64,000 bases of DNA from the NCBI GenBank assembly GCA_963717155.1, contig OY970326.1:4898001-4962000 (forward strand). The letters are read 5' to 3'. The stretch is from G963717155 sp963717155. GTDB taxonomy: Bacteria; Actinomycetota; Thermoleophilia; Gaiellales; JALYLC01. The position numbers and the translations under genes were made by a program. Positions 8,020-16,954 of the stretch are shown here, one piece after another; the first letter of the stretch is position 1, and each line of letters begins with the position of its first letter. Below the pieces are notes generated by a model, which ran no database searches, was not told the origin of the DNA, and worked only from the letters and a program-made list of their open reading frames with translations.

Positions 8020-8934
8020 CTACACCCGGAACGGCCCGGGGCAGGCGTCGATCTTCGGAATCGAGAAGCGCGCGATCGTTCCGAAGCCCGCTGCCGGCTT
8101 GCAGGCCTGAGCGATGCCGGCGTCGCACGCGACCGAGAGAAAGATGAACGCGTCCTCGATCGTGAAGCTGTGCTCGTCGACGAGGAGCTTCGCCGCCTCC
8201 TCCGAGACGAGCTGGAGCGCGTCTGCGTAGTCGGTCGCCGTCGCGTGCGGCACCCAGCGATCATGCAGCTCGGTGACCGGCCAGGTCGCGTGCTTGCCTT
8301 TGAGAAGGTCGAGGCGGACGTCCACCTCACCGGCGATCTCGACGCCCGTGAAGCAGATCTCACCGTCACCCATCGCGGCGTGCATGTCACCGACCGCGAA
8401 CATGCCGCCAGGTTGGCCTACGGGAAAGAAGATCCGAGCACCCTTCTCGTGCCAGTGGTCGTCGAGGTTCCCGCCGTGCTGTCCGGCGAGCCCTGTGGCG
8501 AGTGTCTCGCTCGCGGTGGCGACGCCGACCACGCCGACCATCGGCCTCGCCGGGAACGACACCCGCTCGTTCATCCTGACCATCCCGTCGCGCACCTCGA
8601 ACATCCGGGTCAGCGGCGCCTGCACCAGGTGGTCGAGCTGCCCGAAGCCGGGAATCAGCGTCGCGACGCCCCACTCGATCGGTCGCACGTCGAGGATCTC
8701 CGCGATCAGCGAGTCGCCCGGCTCCGCGCCGCGGACCGCCACGGGGCCCGTCGCGCTGTTGATCCGACCGAGGTCGATCTCGGTGACGAGATCGGCCTCG
8801 CTCCGGATCTGCCCCGAGAAGCAGTCGTTCGTCTCGAACGTGACGGTGTCGCCGGGCTCGACCTCCAGCACCGGCTGCAGATCGGGGCCGAACGACCAGA
8901 TCACCTGATCGCGCGAGAGCCGGTGGAGCGCCAT
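8020..8934 (-). CDS. Acetamidase/formamidase family protein
   Basis: 304-residue member of the FmdA_AmdA family, which hydrolyses short amides such as formamide or acetamide to ammonia and the acid. Recognisable segments are VEPGDTVTFETNDCFSGQI, the GPVAVRGAEPGDSL loop, GVVGVA, GDMHAAMGDGEICFTGVEIAGEV and the C-terminal DAFIFLSVACD. Length matches the family. An upstream in-frame codon at 8985 exists, but the ATG at 8934 is preceded by GAGGAGG and begins with the conserved MALHRLSRDQ, so I use it. It is the last gene of a minus-strand run and converges with the acidic protein gene. Likely cytoplasmic, supplying nitrogen from amides. Confidence 0.9.
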   Translation of the reverse strand: MALHRLSRDQVIWSFGPDLQPVLEVEPGDTVTFETNDCFSGQIRSEADLVTEIDLGRINSATGPVAVRGAEPGDSLIAEILDVRPIEWGVATLIPGFGQLDHLVQAPLTRMFEVRDGMVRMNERVSFPARPMVGVVGVATASETLATGLAGQHGGNLDDHWHEKGARIFFPVGQPGGMFAVGDMHAAMGDGEICFTGVEIAGEVDVRLDLLKGKHATWPVTELHDRWVPHATATDYADALQLVSEEAAKLLVDEHSFTIEDAFIFLSVACDAGIAQACKPAAGFGTIARFSIPKIDACPGPFRV

Positions 8935-8981
8935 GCATCCTCCTCGTTCTGGCCGGACATTCCGGGGCGACCCTAGCGCCG

Positions 8982-9263
8982 TCACGCAGGTCGCGCGTCG
9001 ACGATCGCGGCGTGGACGGGGAAGTCGTCGACTCGCTCCGGATCGGGAAGGCCGTGGCGCTCGCGGAGCGCCCGGAACTCATCGCTTGCCGCGAACCTCT
9101 CGAACGCGTCGCGATCCGGGCAGGTGTCGACGAGGAGGATCCCGTCAGGGGTGCGCAGGCACAGCTGCAGCTGGACGACCGGGAGGATCTCGGCGATCAA
9201 CGCGTCGTACGCATCGAGCAGCTGCTCCGGGTCGCCACGGAATGTCCAGATGGAGGCGTGCAC
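8982..9263 (-). CDS. Small dimeric alpha-beta-barrel (ABM-like) protein
   Basis: 93-residue protein with the layout of a dimeric alpha/beta-barrel monooxygenase-like domain: strand HASIWTFRGDP, helix EQLLDAYDALIAEI, strand LQLCLRTPDGILLVDTCPDRDAFERFAAS, then helix and final strand VHAAIVDA. The function is unknown; relatives include antibiotic-biosynthesis monooxygenases and small stress proteins. The GTG at 9263 has GGAGG nine bases upstream, lying inside the end of the cupin gene, whose stop is only 2 bases away. It is therefore translated with the cupin and MFS genes. Confidence 0.65.
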   Translation of the reverse strand: MHASIWTFRGDPEQLLDAYDALIAEILPVVQLQLCLRTPDGILLVDTCPDRDAFERFAASDEFRALRERHGLPDPERVDDFPVHAAIVDARPA

Positions 9264-9265
9264 GA

Positions 9266-9637
9266 TCAGACCTCCATGCCGACGTTGCGCATGACGACGG
9301 CCATCGTCTCGTCGTGTCGCACGCGTGGACTGAACTCGACGAGCTCGGCGGGCTCGAGCGTCTGGACGAAGTGGCCGGGTTCGAGATGGTACGCCTCGCC
9401 GGCACGCACGACCTCTTCCCGGCCGTCGCGGTAGGTCACGCGGAACGAGCCGCTGATCACGTAGCCGAGGTGCGGGCACTGGCAGCGATCGTCGGGCAGG
9501 CCGCGGAACGGCGAGTCGTCGGGTGGGAAGGCGGCAGGCATCGACTCGAACGCGATGCGCCAGTCTCCGCTGTCGGCCATCCGACCCTCGTAGTCGCCGA
9601 GCGTGTGGGCGGTCAGGTCAGCCTTCGACGTGTGCAT
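9266..9637 (-). CDS. Cupin-domain protein with CQCPH motif
   Basis: 123-residue single-cupin protein. The core reads RCQCPHLGYVISGSFRV, then GREEVVRAGEAYHLEPGHFVQTLEPAELVEFSP, a small beta-barrel with possible metal ligands in CQCPH and GHF. It starts at the ATG at 9637, preceded by AGGAGG, and overlaps the end of the upstream MFS gene by 20 bases. A clear paralogue lies at 58652-59029, sharing CQCPHxGYV and the GDAFYxPPGH-type second half. Function is unknown; a role as a small-molecule-binding or isomerase-like partner of the neighbouring alpha-beta-barrel protein is possible. Confidence 0.75.
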   Translation of the reverse strand: MHTSKADLTAHTLGDYEGRMADSGDWRIAFESMPAAFPPDDSPFRGLPDDRCQCPHLGYVISGSFRVTYRDGREEVVRAGEAYHLEPGHFVQTLEPAELVEFSPRVRHDETMAVVMRNVGMEV

Positions 9638-10844
9638 GGAGCGACCTCCTGGTCGTCGTGGGGTCGGTCGCGGCGGCGCCGCGGCCCTTCGTGATGAGCA
9701 GGGCGGCAAGCCCCAGCAGGAGCGGGACCGCGCCCGAGAGCGCCAGCGTGGCGCGCGCCCCGGCGACATCGACGAGGACACCGCCGAGTCCGAGTGCGCC
9801 GAGCTCGGCGGCATTGCGCGCGGCGTTGTAGCCGGCGAATGCTCGACCGCGCAGGGCCTCGGGCACACGCTGGTGGATGAGGGTGCGGATCGCGACGTTC
9901 TTGACGCCGTGCGCGATACCGCCGAGCGCGAACCCGACCAGGGCGACGCTCAGCGCAGTGGCCAGCGAGGCTCCCAGGAGCCCCGCTCCCTGGGCTGCGA
10001 TCGCCGCGAGAGCGACCGGCGCGAGCCGCGGCGAGGGAATGCGGCTTCCCAGCAGGACTGCGCCGGCCACCATCCCTGCGGTCCAGACGCCTATCAGGAC
10101 GCCGTAGCCGGTCTGACCTGCGTGGAGCACGTCGAGGACGAAGAACAGCTCCGCCGTCATCGACATCGAGAACAGCGCCAGCGAGGCGACGTTGGTCGCG
10201 AGAACGATGCGCAGCGAGCGGTCGGCGACGAGCGCAGCGAGGCCGTCGCGTGCGCGGCGGCGCTCGCCCCGCGTCGGCGCGGCGGGCTCGCGCCGCGAAA
10301 CCAGCGCCACGCCAGCCAACGCCACGGCAAGGAACGAGCCGGCGTTCAGCAGCACCGCGGCATGGAAGCTCCCGGACGACGCGAGCAGGCCCCCGAGCAC
10401 CGGTCCGGCCGTCATCCCGAGGTAGCGCGCGGCCTCGACGCGGCCGTTGGCGGCGGCGACCCGCTCCTCGCCCGAGGCGACGGGGATCAGCGAGAACTCG
10501 GCGGGCGCGACGACTGCGAGGCCGCTCCCGATCACGGCGGTGAGGACGAGCAGCGCGGTGGGGGAGTCGGCAAACAGGAGGACGCTGGTGGCTGCTGCCT
10601 GGGCGAGCGACACGCAGATCAGAAGGCGGCGGTTCTCGACGCGGTCGACGAGCCGCCCGGCGACGCCGGCGAGCAGCACGATCGGCCCGAACATGCAGAG
10701 GAAGAAGAGCGAGACCGCGAGCGCCGAGCCGGTCTTCGCGCGAACTTCCAGGGCGAGCGGGATCGCGAGCGCCAGGTCGCCGAGCGCCGAGAGCCCTGCC
10801 GCGCCGACGAGCAGGTGGACGTCACGGCTGCGGTAGGTGGTCAT
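9618..10844 (-). CDS. MFS transporter (12 TM, effector-efflux type)
   Basis: 408-residue major facilitator with about 12 hydrophobic helices. The cytoplasmic loop GRLVDRVENRRLL is a motif-A variant. Other family marks are GRVEAARYLGMTAGPVLGGLLA in the middle of the N-half and VPEALRGRAFAGYNAARNAAELGALGLGGVL in the C-half, typical of MFS_3/enterobactin-exporter-like proteins. Substrate is unknown. It is the first gene of the minus-strand run MFS, cupin, alpha-beta-barrel, acetamidase, and is divergent from the BTAD regulator at 10934, which may control it. Confidence 0.9.
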   Translation of the reverse strand: MTTYRSRDVHLLVGAAGLSALGDLALAIPLALEVRAKTGSALAVSLFFLCMFGPIVLLAGVAGRLVDRVENRRLLICVSLAQAAATSVLLFADSPTALLVLTAVIGSGLAVVAPAEFSLIPVASGEERVAAANGRVEAARYLGMTAGPVLGGLLASSGSFHAAVLLNAGSFLAVALAGVALVSRREPAAPTRGERRRARDGLAALVADRSLRIVLATNVASLALFSMSMTAELFFVLDVLHAGQTGYGVLIGVWTAGMVAGAVLLGSRIPSPRLAPVALAAIAAQGAGLLGASLATALSVALVGFALGGIAHGVKNVAIRTLIHQRVPEALRGRAFAGYNAARNAAELGALGLGGVLVDVAGARATLALSGAVPLLLGLAALLITKGRGAAATDPTTTRRSLHAHVEG

Positions 10845-10933
10845 GGGCCCACCGTCGCAGGCGTCCGTTCGGCTACCGCTCTGCCAGCGTGAACGTCTGC
10901 GACACGCTCCTGACCATCGCGTAGCTTTGCTCC
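10845..10933. promoter_or_regulatory. Divergent promoter region, with an imperfectly spaced inverted repeat
   Basis: This 89-base spacer separates the MFS and BTAD-regulator starts. AGCGTG (10886-10891) and CACGCT (10903-10908) form an inverted repeat with an 11-base gap, a possible operator. Promoter boxes are not clear. Confidence 0.35.
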
Positions 10934-13900
10934 GTGCTCACGGTACGTCTGTGTGGTGGACTGCGGCTGGAGCTGGACGGCGCGCCGGTCGACCTCCCGC
11001 GCTCGCGGCGCGGGAGGAGCCTGCTCGCCTGGCTCGCCCTGCATCCGGGCAGGCACGCCCGTGGACGGCTTGCGGGCCTGTTCTGGCCAGACGTGCTCGA
11101 CACGAGCGCACGGACGAGTCTGCGGGCGGCGCTCGCGGAGCTGCGTGCTGCCCTCGGGGAGGGCGCCGACTGCCTGACGGCGACACGCGAGTCCGTCGCG
11201 CTCGAGGGCGATCAGCTATGGGTCGACATGCGCGCGTTCGCCGAGCTGCTCGACGCGGGCGACGATGCCGGAGCGATCGCAGCGTGCCAGGGCGAGCTGC
11301 TTATGGGGGTCGACGACGACTGGGTGCACCCCGCCCGCCTGGAGCACGCGGCGCGGGCGAGCAACGCCCTCTCGCGACTGACCGACGCCGCGGCGGCAGC
11401 CGGCGACCACGCCGCCGCGCTGGCGCACGCACGGGAGGCCGCCGCCCTCGACCCACTCGCCGAGGAGGCCCAGCGTCGCCTGATGGAGCGTCTCGAAGCC
11501 GGTGGCGAACGCGCCGCCGCACTGAACGTGTATGGAGACCTCGCCGAGCGTCTGCGCCGAACGCTCGGCGTCGCGCCGTCCTCGGCGACGAGGGCGCTTG
11601 CCGCGCGGCTGCGGGTCGAGGAGCGGTCGTCGGCGCGCGCGCACGTTCCGCTGCCTTCCGAGGTCGCCCGCGCCCGGGATGTGCCGTTCGTCGGCCGCAT
11701 GATCGAGCTCGCGCGGCTCGACGGCCTACTTGGCGTCGTCACCGACCGCGGGGTCCGTCGGCTTGCGCTGCTCTCGGGCGAGCCTGGAATCGGGAAGACG
11801 CGGCTCGCGTTGCGGTTCGCCGCCGAGCCGGGCCGTGCCGCAACCGTCCTCCTCGGCCGTTGCAGCGAGGAGCCGCTCACCGCCTACGGACCTTTCTCCG
11901 AGATCCTCGCCCACTGCGACGACGCTCTCGGCACCAGGGCGGTCGACGAGCTCGTCGGAGGCAGCGGTTCCGAGCTCGCTCGGCTGCGGGGCCGTGCCGG
12001 TGCCATGGCGCTGGACCCCGGCGTCCGCGCGCGTGTCTTCGGCACGTTCGACGCGCTCGTGTGTGCGCTTGCCCAGCCGGTGCTGGTGATCGTCGACGAC
12101 CTGCAATGGGCCGACCAGGGCACGCTTCTTGCATTGCGCACGCTGCTCCGCTCGTCAAGGCCCGCCCAGCTCCTCGTCATCGCGACCTCCCGCTCGACGG
12201 CCGGAGGGCCGGGAGACAGCCTCCGCAGCGCGCTGACGGACATGCGCCGCGACGGCGTCGTGGAGGAGATCGCGCTCGGTGGCCTCGCGCACGACGACGT
12301 CTCCGCCCTGGCGCGCGCCTGGCTCGGCGATGACGCGAATCCGGCGCTGTCCGCAGCGGTCTTCGACCGCAGCGGCGGCAACGCGTTGTTCGCGCAGGAG
12401 CTCCTGCGCGACGACGCCGACGCGACCAGCGCGGACATCCCCGAGAGCGTGCGCGACGCGATCGGCGCGCGTTGTGCGCGACTCGGCGAGGAGGCCCGCG
12501 CGCTGCTGGCTGTCGCTGCCACGATTGGCGGGCCCATCGAGCTCGTCGTGCTCGAGGCGTCGGCCGGACTCGATCCCCGCATCACCGAGGTCGCACTCGA
12601 CGAGCTCGTCGCCGTTCGGCTGCTCGCTCCGGTCGCCTCCGGCCTGCCGGAGGTCGAGTTCCCGCATGCGCTCGTGCGCGAGGCGGTGTACGCCGACGTC
12701 GGTCCGCTCCGCCGGGTGCGCCTGCATCGCGACATCGCCGCCGCGCTGCTCGCACGCGACGGCGACCGGTACGTGGAGTCGATCGCCTACCACCTCGTGC
12801 GTTCTGGCGATCCGGCGGCGGCGGTCCCGTACCTGGAGCGCGCAGCCGACAACGCGATGGCGATGGCCGCGTATGAACAGGCGGCCCGCTACCGCGCGCA
12901 AGCCGTCGAGGCGCTCGACGCCGCACATGCTGACGGCGACCCTCGGCGCGGCGCGCTGCTCGCCGCCGCAGGCGAGGCCCTGCTACACGCCGGCGACCCG
13001 GCAGCCGCCCGCCTGCGCTTCGGCCAGGCCCGCGCGATCGCGCGGCGTACCCGCGACGCGCCGTTGCTCGCACGTGCGGCGCTCGGCCACGGCGGGCTCG
13101 GCGTCGAGATCATGGACGTCGACAGCGAAACTGTCGGGCTGCTCGAGGAGGCGCTGAACGCGATCGGAACGAGCGACCCGGGCCTGACGTCCGCGTTGCT
13201 CGCACGCCTCGCCGTCGAGCTCTACTACTCGCCCTCCCGCGATCGCACCGATGTGCTCAGCGCCGAGGCAGTGACTGCGGCGGGCCGAACGGGAGACCCG
13301 CGGACGATGGCCGTCGCCCTCAACGCGCGCCACGTCGGGTTGTGGCGGCCGGATCGCCTGGCCGATCGCCGCGAGGTGGCCGACGAGATGATCGCGGCGG
13401 CGCAGGCCGCCTCCGACCCCATGCTCCAGCTGCAGGCCCGTAACTGGCGGGTCGTCGACCTCTTCGAGTCCGGCGACATGAACGAGTGGCGGGCCGAGGT
13501 GGCGCGCCACGGCGCCCTGGCCGCGGAGCTGCGCGTCCCTGCCTACACCTGGTACTCGACGCTCTGGGCGGCCGTCGATGCGCTCCATGCCGGTCGACTC
13601 GAGGATGCCGCGAGCCTTCGCGAGCGCGCGCGCGCCGAGGGGACCCAGGCAGGCGACCGCAACGCCGAGCTGTTCGCCGAGATGCTGCTCTTCGAGGAGC
13701 TGATCGTGCGAGGAGACTTCGCACGCGTCGAGCTGCCGTGGGTCGAGCATCGCATCGCGACCTCCGCCACCGGCGCCGCCTACCGCGCGGCGTACGCCTG
13801 GATCCTCGCAGCGCTCGGACGCGAGTCGGAGGCGCGCGTCCACCTCGCAGCGACCGTCGCCGGTGGCTTCGCCTCGCTACCCTTCGACGCCAACTGGCTC

Positions 13901-14197
13901 TCCGGGGTCGCCGAGGCAGGGGAGACCGCATTGCTGCTCGCCGAGCGAGACGCCGCCGCGCACATTCTGACCGCCCTGACGCCCTATGCCGGTCGCCAGA
14001 CCGCGGCGGGCCGCGCCGTGGTCACGCACGGCTGCGTCGACCGCCAGCTCGGCCACGCCGCCGCCGTGCTCGGACGCCGCGACGAGGCGATCGCACACTA
14101 CGAGGCGGCGATCCGCATCGACGCGGCGGCGGGCTTCACGCCCTGGGCCGATCGCGCCCGGGACGCACTGGACGCGGTGCGGGGTGGGTCTCGGTGA
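10934..14197 (+). CDS. BTAD / AAA-ATPase / TPR transcriptional regulator (SARP-like)
   Basis: Very large regulator of 1087 residues. Residues 1 to about 95 form an OmpR/SARP-type winged-helix region (LTVRLCGGLRLELDG, then RRGRSLLAWLALHPG). Residues about 95-230 are a bacterial transcriptional-activation (BTAD) helical repeat. The ATPase domain follows, with Walker A SGEPGIGKT near residue 282 and Walker B LVIVDDLQWAD near 385. The rest is Ala/Arg/Leu-rich TPR-like helices to the C-terminus. Such proteins bind direct repeats and switch on secondary-metabolite or stress operons. The GTG start has only a weak ribosome site. The stop overlaps the GTG of the DsbA-like gene. Divergence from the MFS run marks that run as a likely target. 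Confidence 0.9.
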   Translation: MLTVRLCGGLRLELDGAPVDLPRSRRGRSLLAWLALHPGRHARGRLAGLFWPDVLDTSARTSLRAALAELRAALGEGADCLTATRESVALEGDQLWVDMRAFAELLDAGDDAGAIAACQGELLMGVDDDWVHPARLEHAARASNALSRLTDAAAAAGDHAAALAHAREAAALDPLAEEAQRRLMERLEAGGERAAALNVYGDLAERLRRTLGVAPSSATRALAARLRVEERSSARAHVPLPSEVARARDVPFVGRMIELARLDGLLGVVTDRGVRRLALLSGEPGIGKTRLALRFAAEPGRAATVLLGRCSEEPLTAYGPFSEILAHCDDALGTRAVDELVGGSGSELARLRGRAGAMALDPGVRARVFGTFDALVCALAQPVLVIVDDLQWADQGTLLALRTLLRSSRPAQLLVIATSRSTAGGPGDSLRSALTDMRRDGVVEEIALGGLAHDDVSALARAWLGDDANPALSAAVFDRSGGNALFAQELLRDDADATSADIPESVRDAIGARCARLGEEARALLAVAATIGGPIELVVLEASAGLDPRITEVALDELVAVRLLAPVASGLPEVEFPHALVREAVYADVGPLRRVRLHRDIAAALLARDGDRYVESIAYHLVRSGDPAAAVPYLERAADNAMAMAAYEQAARYRAQAVEALDAAHADGDPRRGALLAAAGEALLHAGDPAAARLRFGQARAIARRTRDAPLLARAALGHGGLGVEIMDVDSETVGLLEEALNAIGTSDPGLTSALLARLAVELYYSPSRDRTDVLSAEAVTAAGRTGDPRTMAVALNARHVGLWRPDRLADRREVADEMIAAAQAASDPMLQLQARNWRVVDLFESGDMNEWRAEVARHGALAAELRVPAYTWYSTLWAAVDALHAGRLEDAASLRERARAEGTQAGDRNAELFAEMLLFEELIVRGDFARVELPWVEHRIATSATGAAYRAAYAWILAALGRESEARVHLAATVAGGFASLPFDANWLSGVAEAGETALLLAERDAAAHILTALTPYAGRQTAAGRAVVTHGCVDRQLGHAAAVLGRRDEAIAHYEAAIRIDAAAGFTPWADRARDALDAVRGGSR

Positions 14198-14733
14198 ACG
14201 CATCCGGGGACGGGCATCAGCCGATCCTCGAGCCGCTCGATGACGCGGTGGATCACGTCCGTGGTCCCTCCGATGGTCCGGTCATCCTCGAGTACGGCGA
14301 CTACGAGTGCCCGTATTCGCGGCGGGCGTTTCACGAGATCGAACGCGTCGAGCAGGAGTGGGACGGGGGCATTCGCTTCGCGTTCCGCCATTTCCCACTG
14401 ACCGAGATTCACCCGCACGCGCTCGCCGCGGCGGCCGCAGCCGAGGCGGCGGCGCTCCAGAGCCGCTTCTGGGACATGCACGAGCTGCTCTTCCATCGTC
14501 AGAAGGCACTGGAGGAGGACGATCTGCAGCGGTACGCCGCGGAGCTCGGGCTCGACCTCGCACGCTTCGCGCGCGAGCGGACCGGCGACGGCGTGCTCGC
14601 GCGAGTCCGTCGAGACGTCGAGAGCGGCACGGCGACGGATGAGGTGCTCGGAACACCGACCCTGTTCATCAACGGTGTCGTGTACCGCGGTGGCTACGAC
14701 GCTGCTTCCCTCACCGAGGCACTGGCCAGCTGA
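14194..14733 (+). CDS. DsbA-family thioredoxin-fold protein with CPYS active site
   Basis: 179-residue DsbA/Na+:H+-antiporter-associated thioredoxin-like protein. The active-site region reads YGDYECPYSRRAF, giving CPYS where disulfide oxidases carry CPYC. The cis-proline loop is present as LGTPTLFINGV. The inserted helical domain holds FPLTEIHPHALAAAAAAEAA and FWDMHELLFHRQ, as in the family. With one active-site Cys it cannot hold an intramolecular CxxC disulfide, so it may be a glutathione-transferase-like, isomerase or peroxidatic variant. There is no signal peptide, so it is cytoplasmic. The GTG at 14194 overlaps the regulator stop; another GTG at 14188 is possible. Confidence 0.85.
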   Translation: MNASGDGHQPILEPLDDAVDHVRGPSDGPVILEYGDYECPYSRRAFHEIERVEQEWDGGIRFAFRHFPLTEIHPHALAAAAAAEAAALQSRFWDMHELLFHRQKALEEDDLQRYAAELGLDLARFARERTGDGVLARVRRDVESGTATDEVLGTPTLFINGVVYRGGYDAASLTEALAS

Positions 14734-14771
14734 GCTCCCGCCGCCGCGGCAACTCCAGTAGCCTCGCCGCC

Positions 14772-15248
14772 ATGCCTGACGTGTTTCATCGCCTCGATGT
14801 CAGCGCTGCCTCGCCATCCGCCTGGTCGGCGATGTCGCGCTTCAATCGCGAGGCAGCCGGCCTCGGGCCGGAGCCCGCGATCCTCGAGCTCGTCCGCATT
14901 CGCGCCTCGCAGATCAATGGCTGCGCGTACTGCATCGACATGCACACGAAGGACGCGCGCGCAGCAGGCGAATCCGAGGAGCGGATGCAGCTCATCGTCG
15001 CCTGGCGTGAGTCGCCTGCGTTCTCGACCCGCGAGCGAGCGGCGCTCGCGTTGGCCGAGAGCATGACCCGGCTCGCCGACGGCGGCGTCTCCGACGAGGT
15101 CTACGACACCGCCGCGGGCGAGTTCTCCGAGGCCGAGCTGGCCGGCCTGATCCTCGCGATCACGGGGATCAATGCCTGGAACCGCATCGCGATCACGGCT
15201 CGGATGGAGCCTGGCCATTACCGCCCGGGCGCTGCGCACCAGAGTTAG
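14772..15248 (+). CDS. Carboxymuconolactone decarboxylase / AhpD-like protein
   Basis: 158-residue AhpD-fold protein. The diagnostic CxxC-x3-H motif is present as CAYCIDMH, preceded by the conserved LELVRIRASQINGC. In AhpD these cysteines form a redox pair that reduces peroxiredoxins; other members are decarboxylases. The closing segment LAGLILAITGINAWNRIAI is typical of the subfamily. Placement directly after a DsbA-like protein favours a thiol-redox or peroxide-defence role (inference). It converges with the FMN-reductase gene with only 5 bases between stops. Confidence 0.88.
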   Translation: MPDVFHRLDVSAASPSAWSAMSRFNREAAGLGPEPAILELVRIRASQINGCAYCIDMHTKDARAAGESEERMQLIVAWRESPAFSTRERAALALAESMTRLADGGVSDEVYDTAAGEFSEAELAGLILAITGINAWNRIAITARMEPGHYRPGAAHQS

Positions 15249-15253
15249 TCTGA

Positions 15254-15886
15254 CTACGCCGCCGCCGCCACACGCTCTGCCGCCTCGTCGCACTCGCTGG
15301 CGCGGTGAAGCGTCGGGTCGGCCGCGAACCGTTGGGCGACCCGTACGACCTCACTGCCGAGCGACCTGAGCTGCAGCTCGATTGCCGCGTCCCGGACCTG
15401 ACCGTCCTGGTCGAAGACTCGCGCCGCCGTCGGAATGGGAACGACGTACGGAACGGCCCAGCCCCGGAGCGCACGGGTCGCGAACTCCATCGTGTTGATG
15501 GCCTGCAGGCCGTGTGTTCCTCCCGCTGCGCTGATCAACCCGATCACCTCGTCGTGCAGGAACGCGGGCTCGCGACTGCCCAGCACGTGCAGCCAGTCGA
15601 GCGCGTTCTTGAAGGCGCCCGAGATCGTCCCCTGATACATCGGGCTGCTCCACAGCATCCCGTCGGCGCCGTAACAGGCCTCGATCAGCTGCGCGGCCGC
15701 AGGCGTCGTCTGCTCGCTGTCGGGGTCGTACATCGGCAGATCGAGCTCGCGCAGGTCGAGGAGCGTCGTCTCCGCGCCGGCGGTGGCCGCCCCTTCCAGT
15801 GCCACTCGCAGGGCCGACCTGCTGGTCGAGACCTTCGCCAGCGAGCCACCGAGTCCAACGATCTTCAGCGGCGTCACCGTCGGCAC
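15254..15886 (-). CDS. NADPH-dependent FMN reductase family protein
   Basis: 210-residue flavodoxin-like reductase that uses NAD(P)H to reduce FMN, or a bound flavin, in the cytoplasm. Visible marks are the phosphate-binding loop GLGGSLAKVSTSRSAL near the N-terminus, LRELDLPMYDPD, and the flavin-contact segment SSPMYQGTISGAFKNALDWL. The C-terminal helix carries the usual charged end. Azoreductase or quinone-reductase activity is equally possible. It is the last gene of a long minus-strand run. The ATG at 15886 gives the expected N-terminus. Confidence 0.88.
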   Translation of the reverse strand: MPTVTPLKIVGLGGSLAKVSTSRSALRVALEGAATAGAETTLLDLRELDLPMYDPDSEQTTPAAAQLIEACYGADGMLWSSPMYQGTISGAFKNALDWLHVLGSREPAFLHDEVIGLISAAGGTHGLQAINTMEFATRALRGWAVPYVVPIPTAARVFDQDGQVRDAAIELQLRSLGSEVVRVAQRFAADPTLHRASECDEAAERVAAAA

Positions 15887-15949
15887 TTCCTCGGTACTTC
15901 CTGGACTCGCACGCGACCTCCAGAGATGGGCATCGACCGAACTGGCTGA

Positions 15950-16930
15950 TCAGAGTGAGATCGTCGTACCGACCGCGCTCTGCACGAACGCATCGGGGAA
16001 CTGACGGGCCAGTCGGTGCACGGCCTTCCAGCCCGTGCAATGCGCCGGCATCAGCAGCTCGGGCTGCAGATCGTCGAAGGCCGCGACGGTCGGCTCGATG
16101 ATCGCCTCGAACATCGGACCGCTGAGATGGAACCCGCCGATGACGGCGGCGACGCCAGCCTCGCCCGTAAGCCGCTGCGCGTGCCGCACGACGTTGATGA
16201 TCCCGGCGTGACCACAGCCGGTGAGCACGACGAGGCCGCGGCCGGCGAGAAGCATCACGATCGCCTGGTCGTCGAGGATCAGCGGGTCCGGCTCCCAGCT
16301 CCCGTGATCGCGCGCCTCGTGACCCGCGAAGCCGGTCTCGAACGGCGTCGTGCGATCGACCTCGCCCGTCACGAGCACCGCGCCGTCGAACAGGAACGAG
16401 GGCTGTCGCTCCTCGACGATCTCGAAGCCCATGCCCTCGAGCGCGGAGCGGCTGGTCACCGGCAGCTCGGCCGGCTCGAGCCCCGGGATCGCGATGCGCC
16501 GGCGCCGCCAGAACGCGGGATGGATGAGCACGGGGAGGTTCCGTCGTCCGAGCTCCCTCGCGATTCCCTCCATCCCGGCGACGTGGTCCCAGTGGCCGTG
16601 GCTCAGCACGATCGTCTCGATGTCTGCCGGCATGATCTCGAGCCGGCGCATGTTCTCGACGACGCCTGTCGGCGACACGCCCGCGTCGAAGAGGATCGCC
16701 CGCTCACGACCGTTGGTCGTCACGCGAACGAGCGCCGAGAAGCCGGGCTGTGCGATCAGGGCATCGGGCAGCCCGTCGGTGACTGCCGAGGCTGCGCGCG
16801 GCCTCGCGAGCTGGTGGATCCAGGTCGTGCGCTCCACGCCCTGCGTCGGGAAGAGCAGCGGGTCCGTCACGTTGTCCATCAGGATCGTGATGCGGACGGC
16901 GTCGACCGGCGCGAGTGGAATGGTGACCAT
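15950..16930 (-). CDS. MBL-fold metallo-hydrolase, dihydropterin-phosphate-synthase-like
   Basis: 326-residue metallo-beta-lactamase-fold protein. The zinc motif is seen as LSHGHWDHVAGM, with further ligands in LTGCGHAGI and IGGFHLSG. Its C-terminal MPAHCTGWKAVHRL is characteristic of the group related to archaeal 7,8-dihydropterin-6-methyl-aminobenzene-phosphate synthase. The true substrate in bacteria is not established. An N-terminal insert holds DPLLFPTQGVERTTW. It sits 24 bases after the ThrE-type gene on the same strand and may be co-transcribed with it. Confidence 0.87.
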   Translation of the reverse strand: MVTIPLAPVDAVRITILMDNVTDPLLFPTQGVERTTWIHQLARPRAASAVTDGLPDALIAQPGFSALVRVTTNGRERAILFDAGVSPTGVVENMRRLEIMPADIETIVLSHGHWDHVAGMEGIARELGRRNLPVLIHPAFWRRRRIAIPGLEPAELPVTSRSALEGMGFEIVEERQPSFLFDGAVLVTGEVDRTTPFETGFAGHEARDHGSWEPDPLILDDQAIVMLLAGRGLVVLTGCGHAGIINVVRHAQRLTGEAGVAAVIGGFHLSGPMFEAIIEPTVAAFDDLQPELLMPAHCTGWKAVHRLARQFPDAFVQSAVGTTISL

Positions 16931-16954
16931 GGTCGCGCGAAGATCGTAGCTCGC

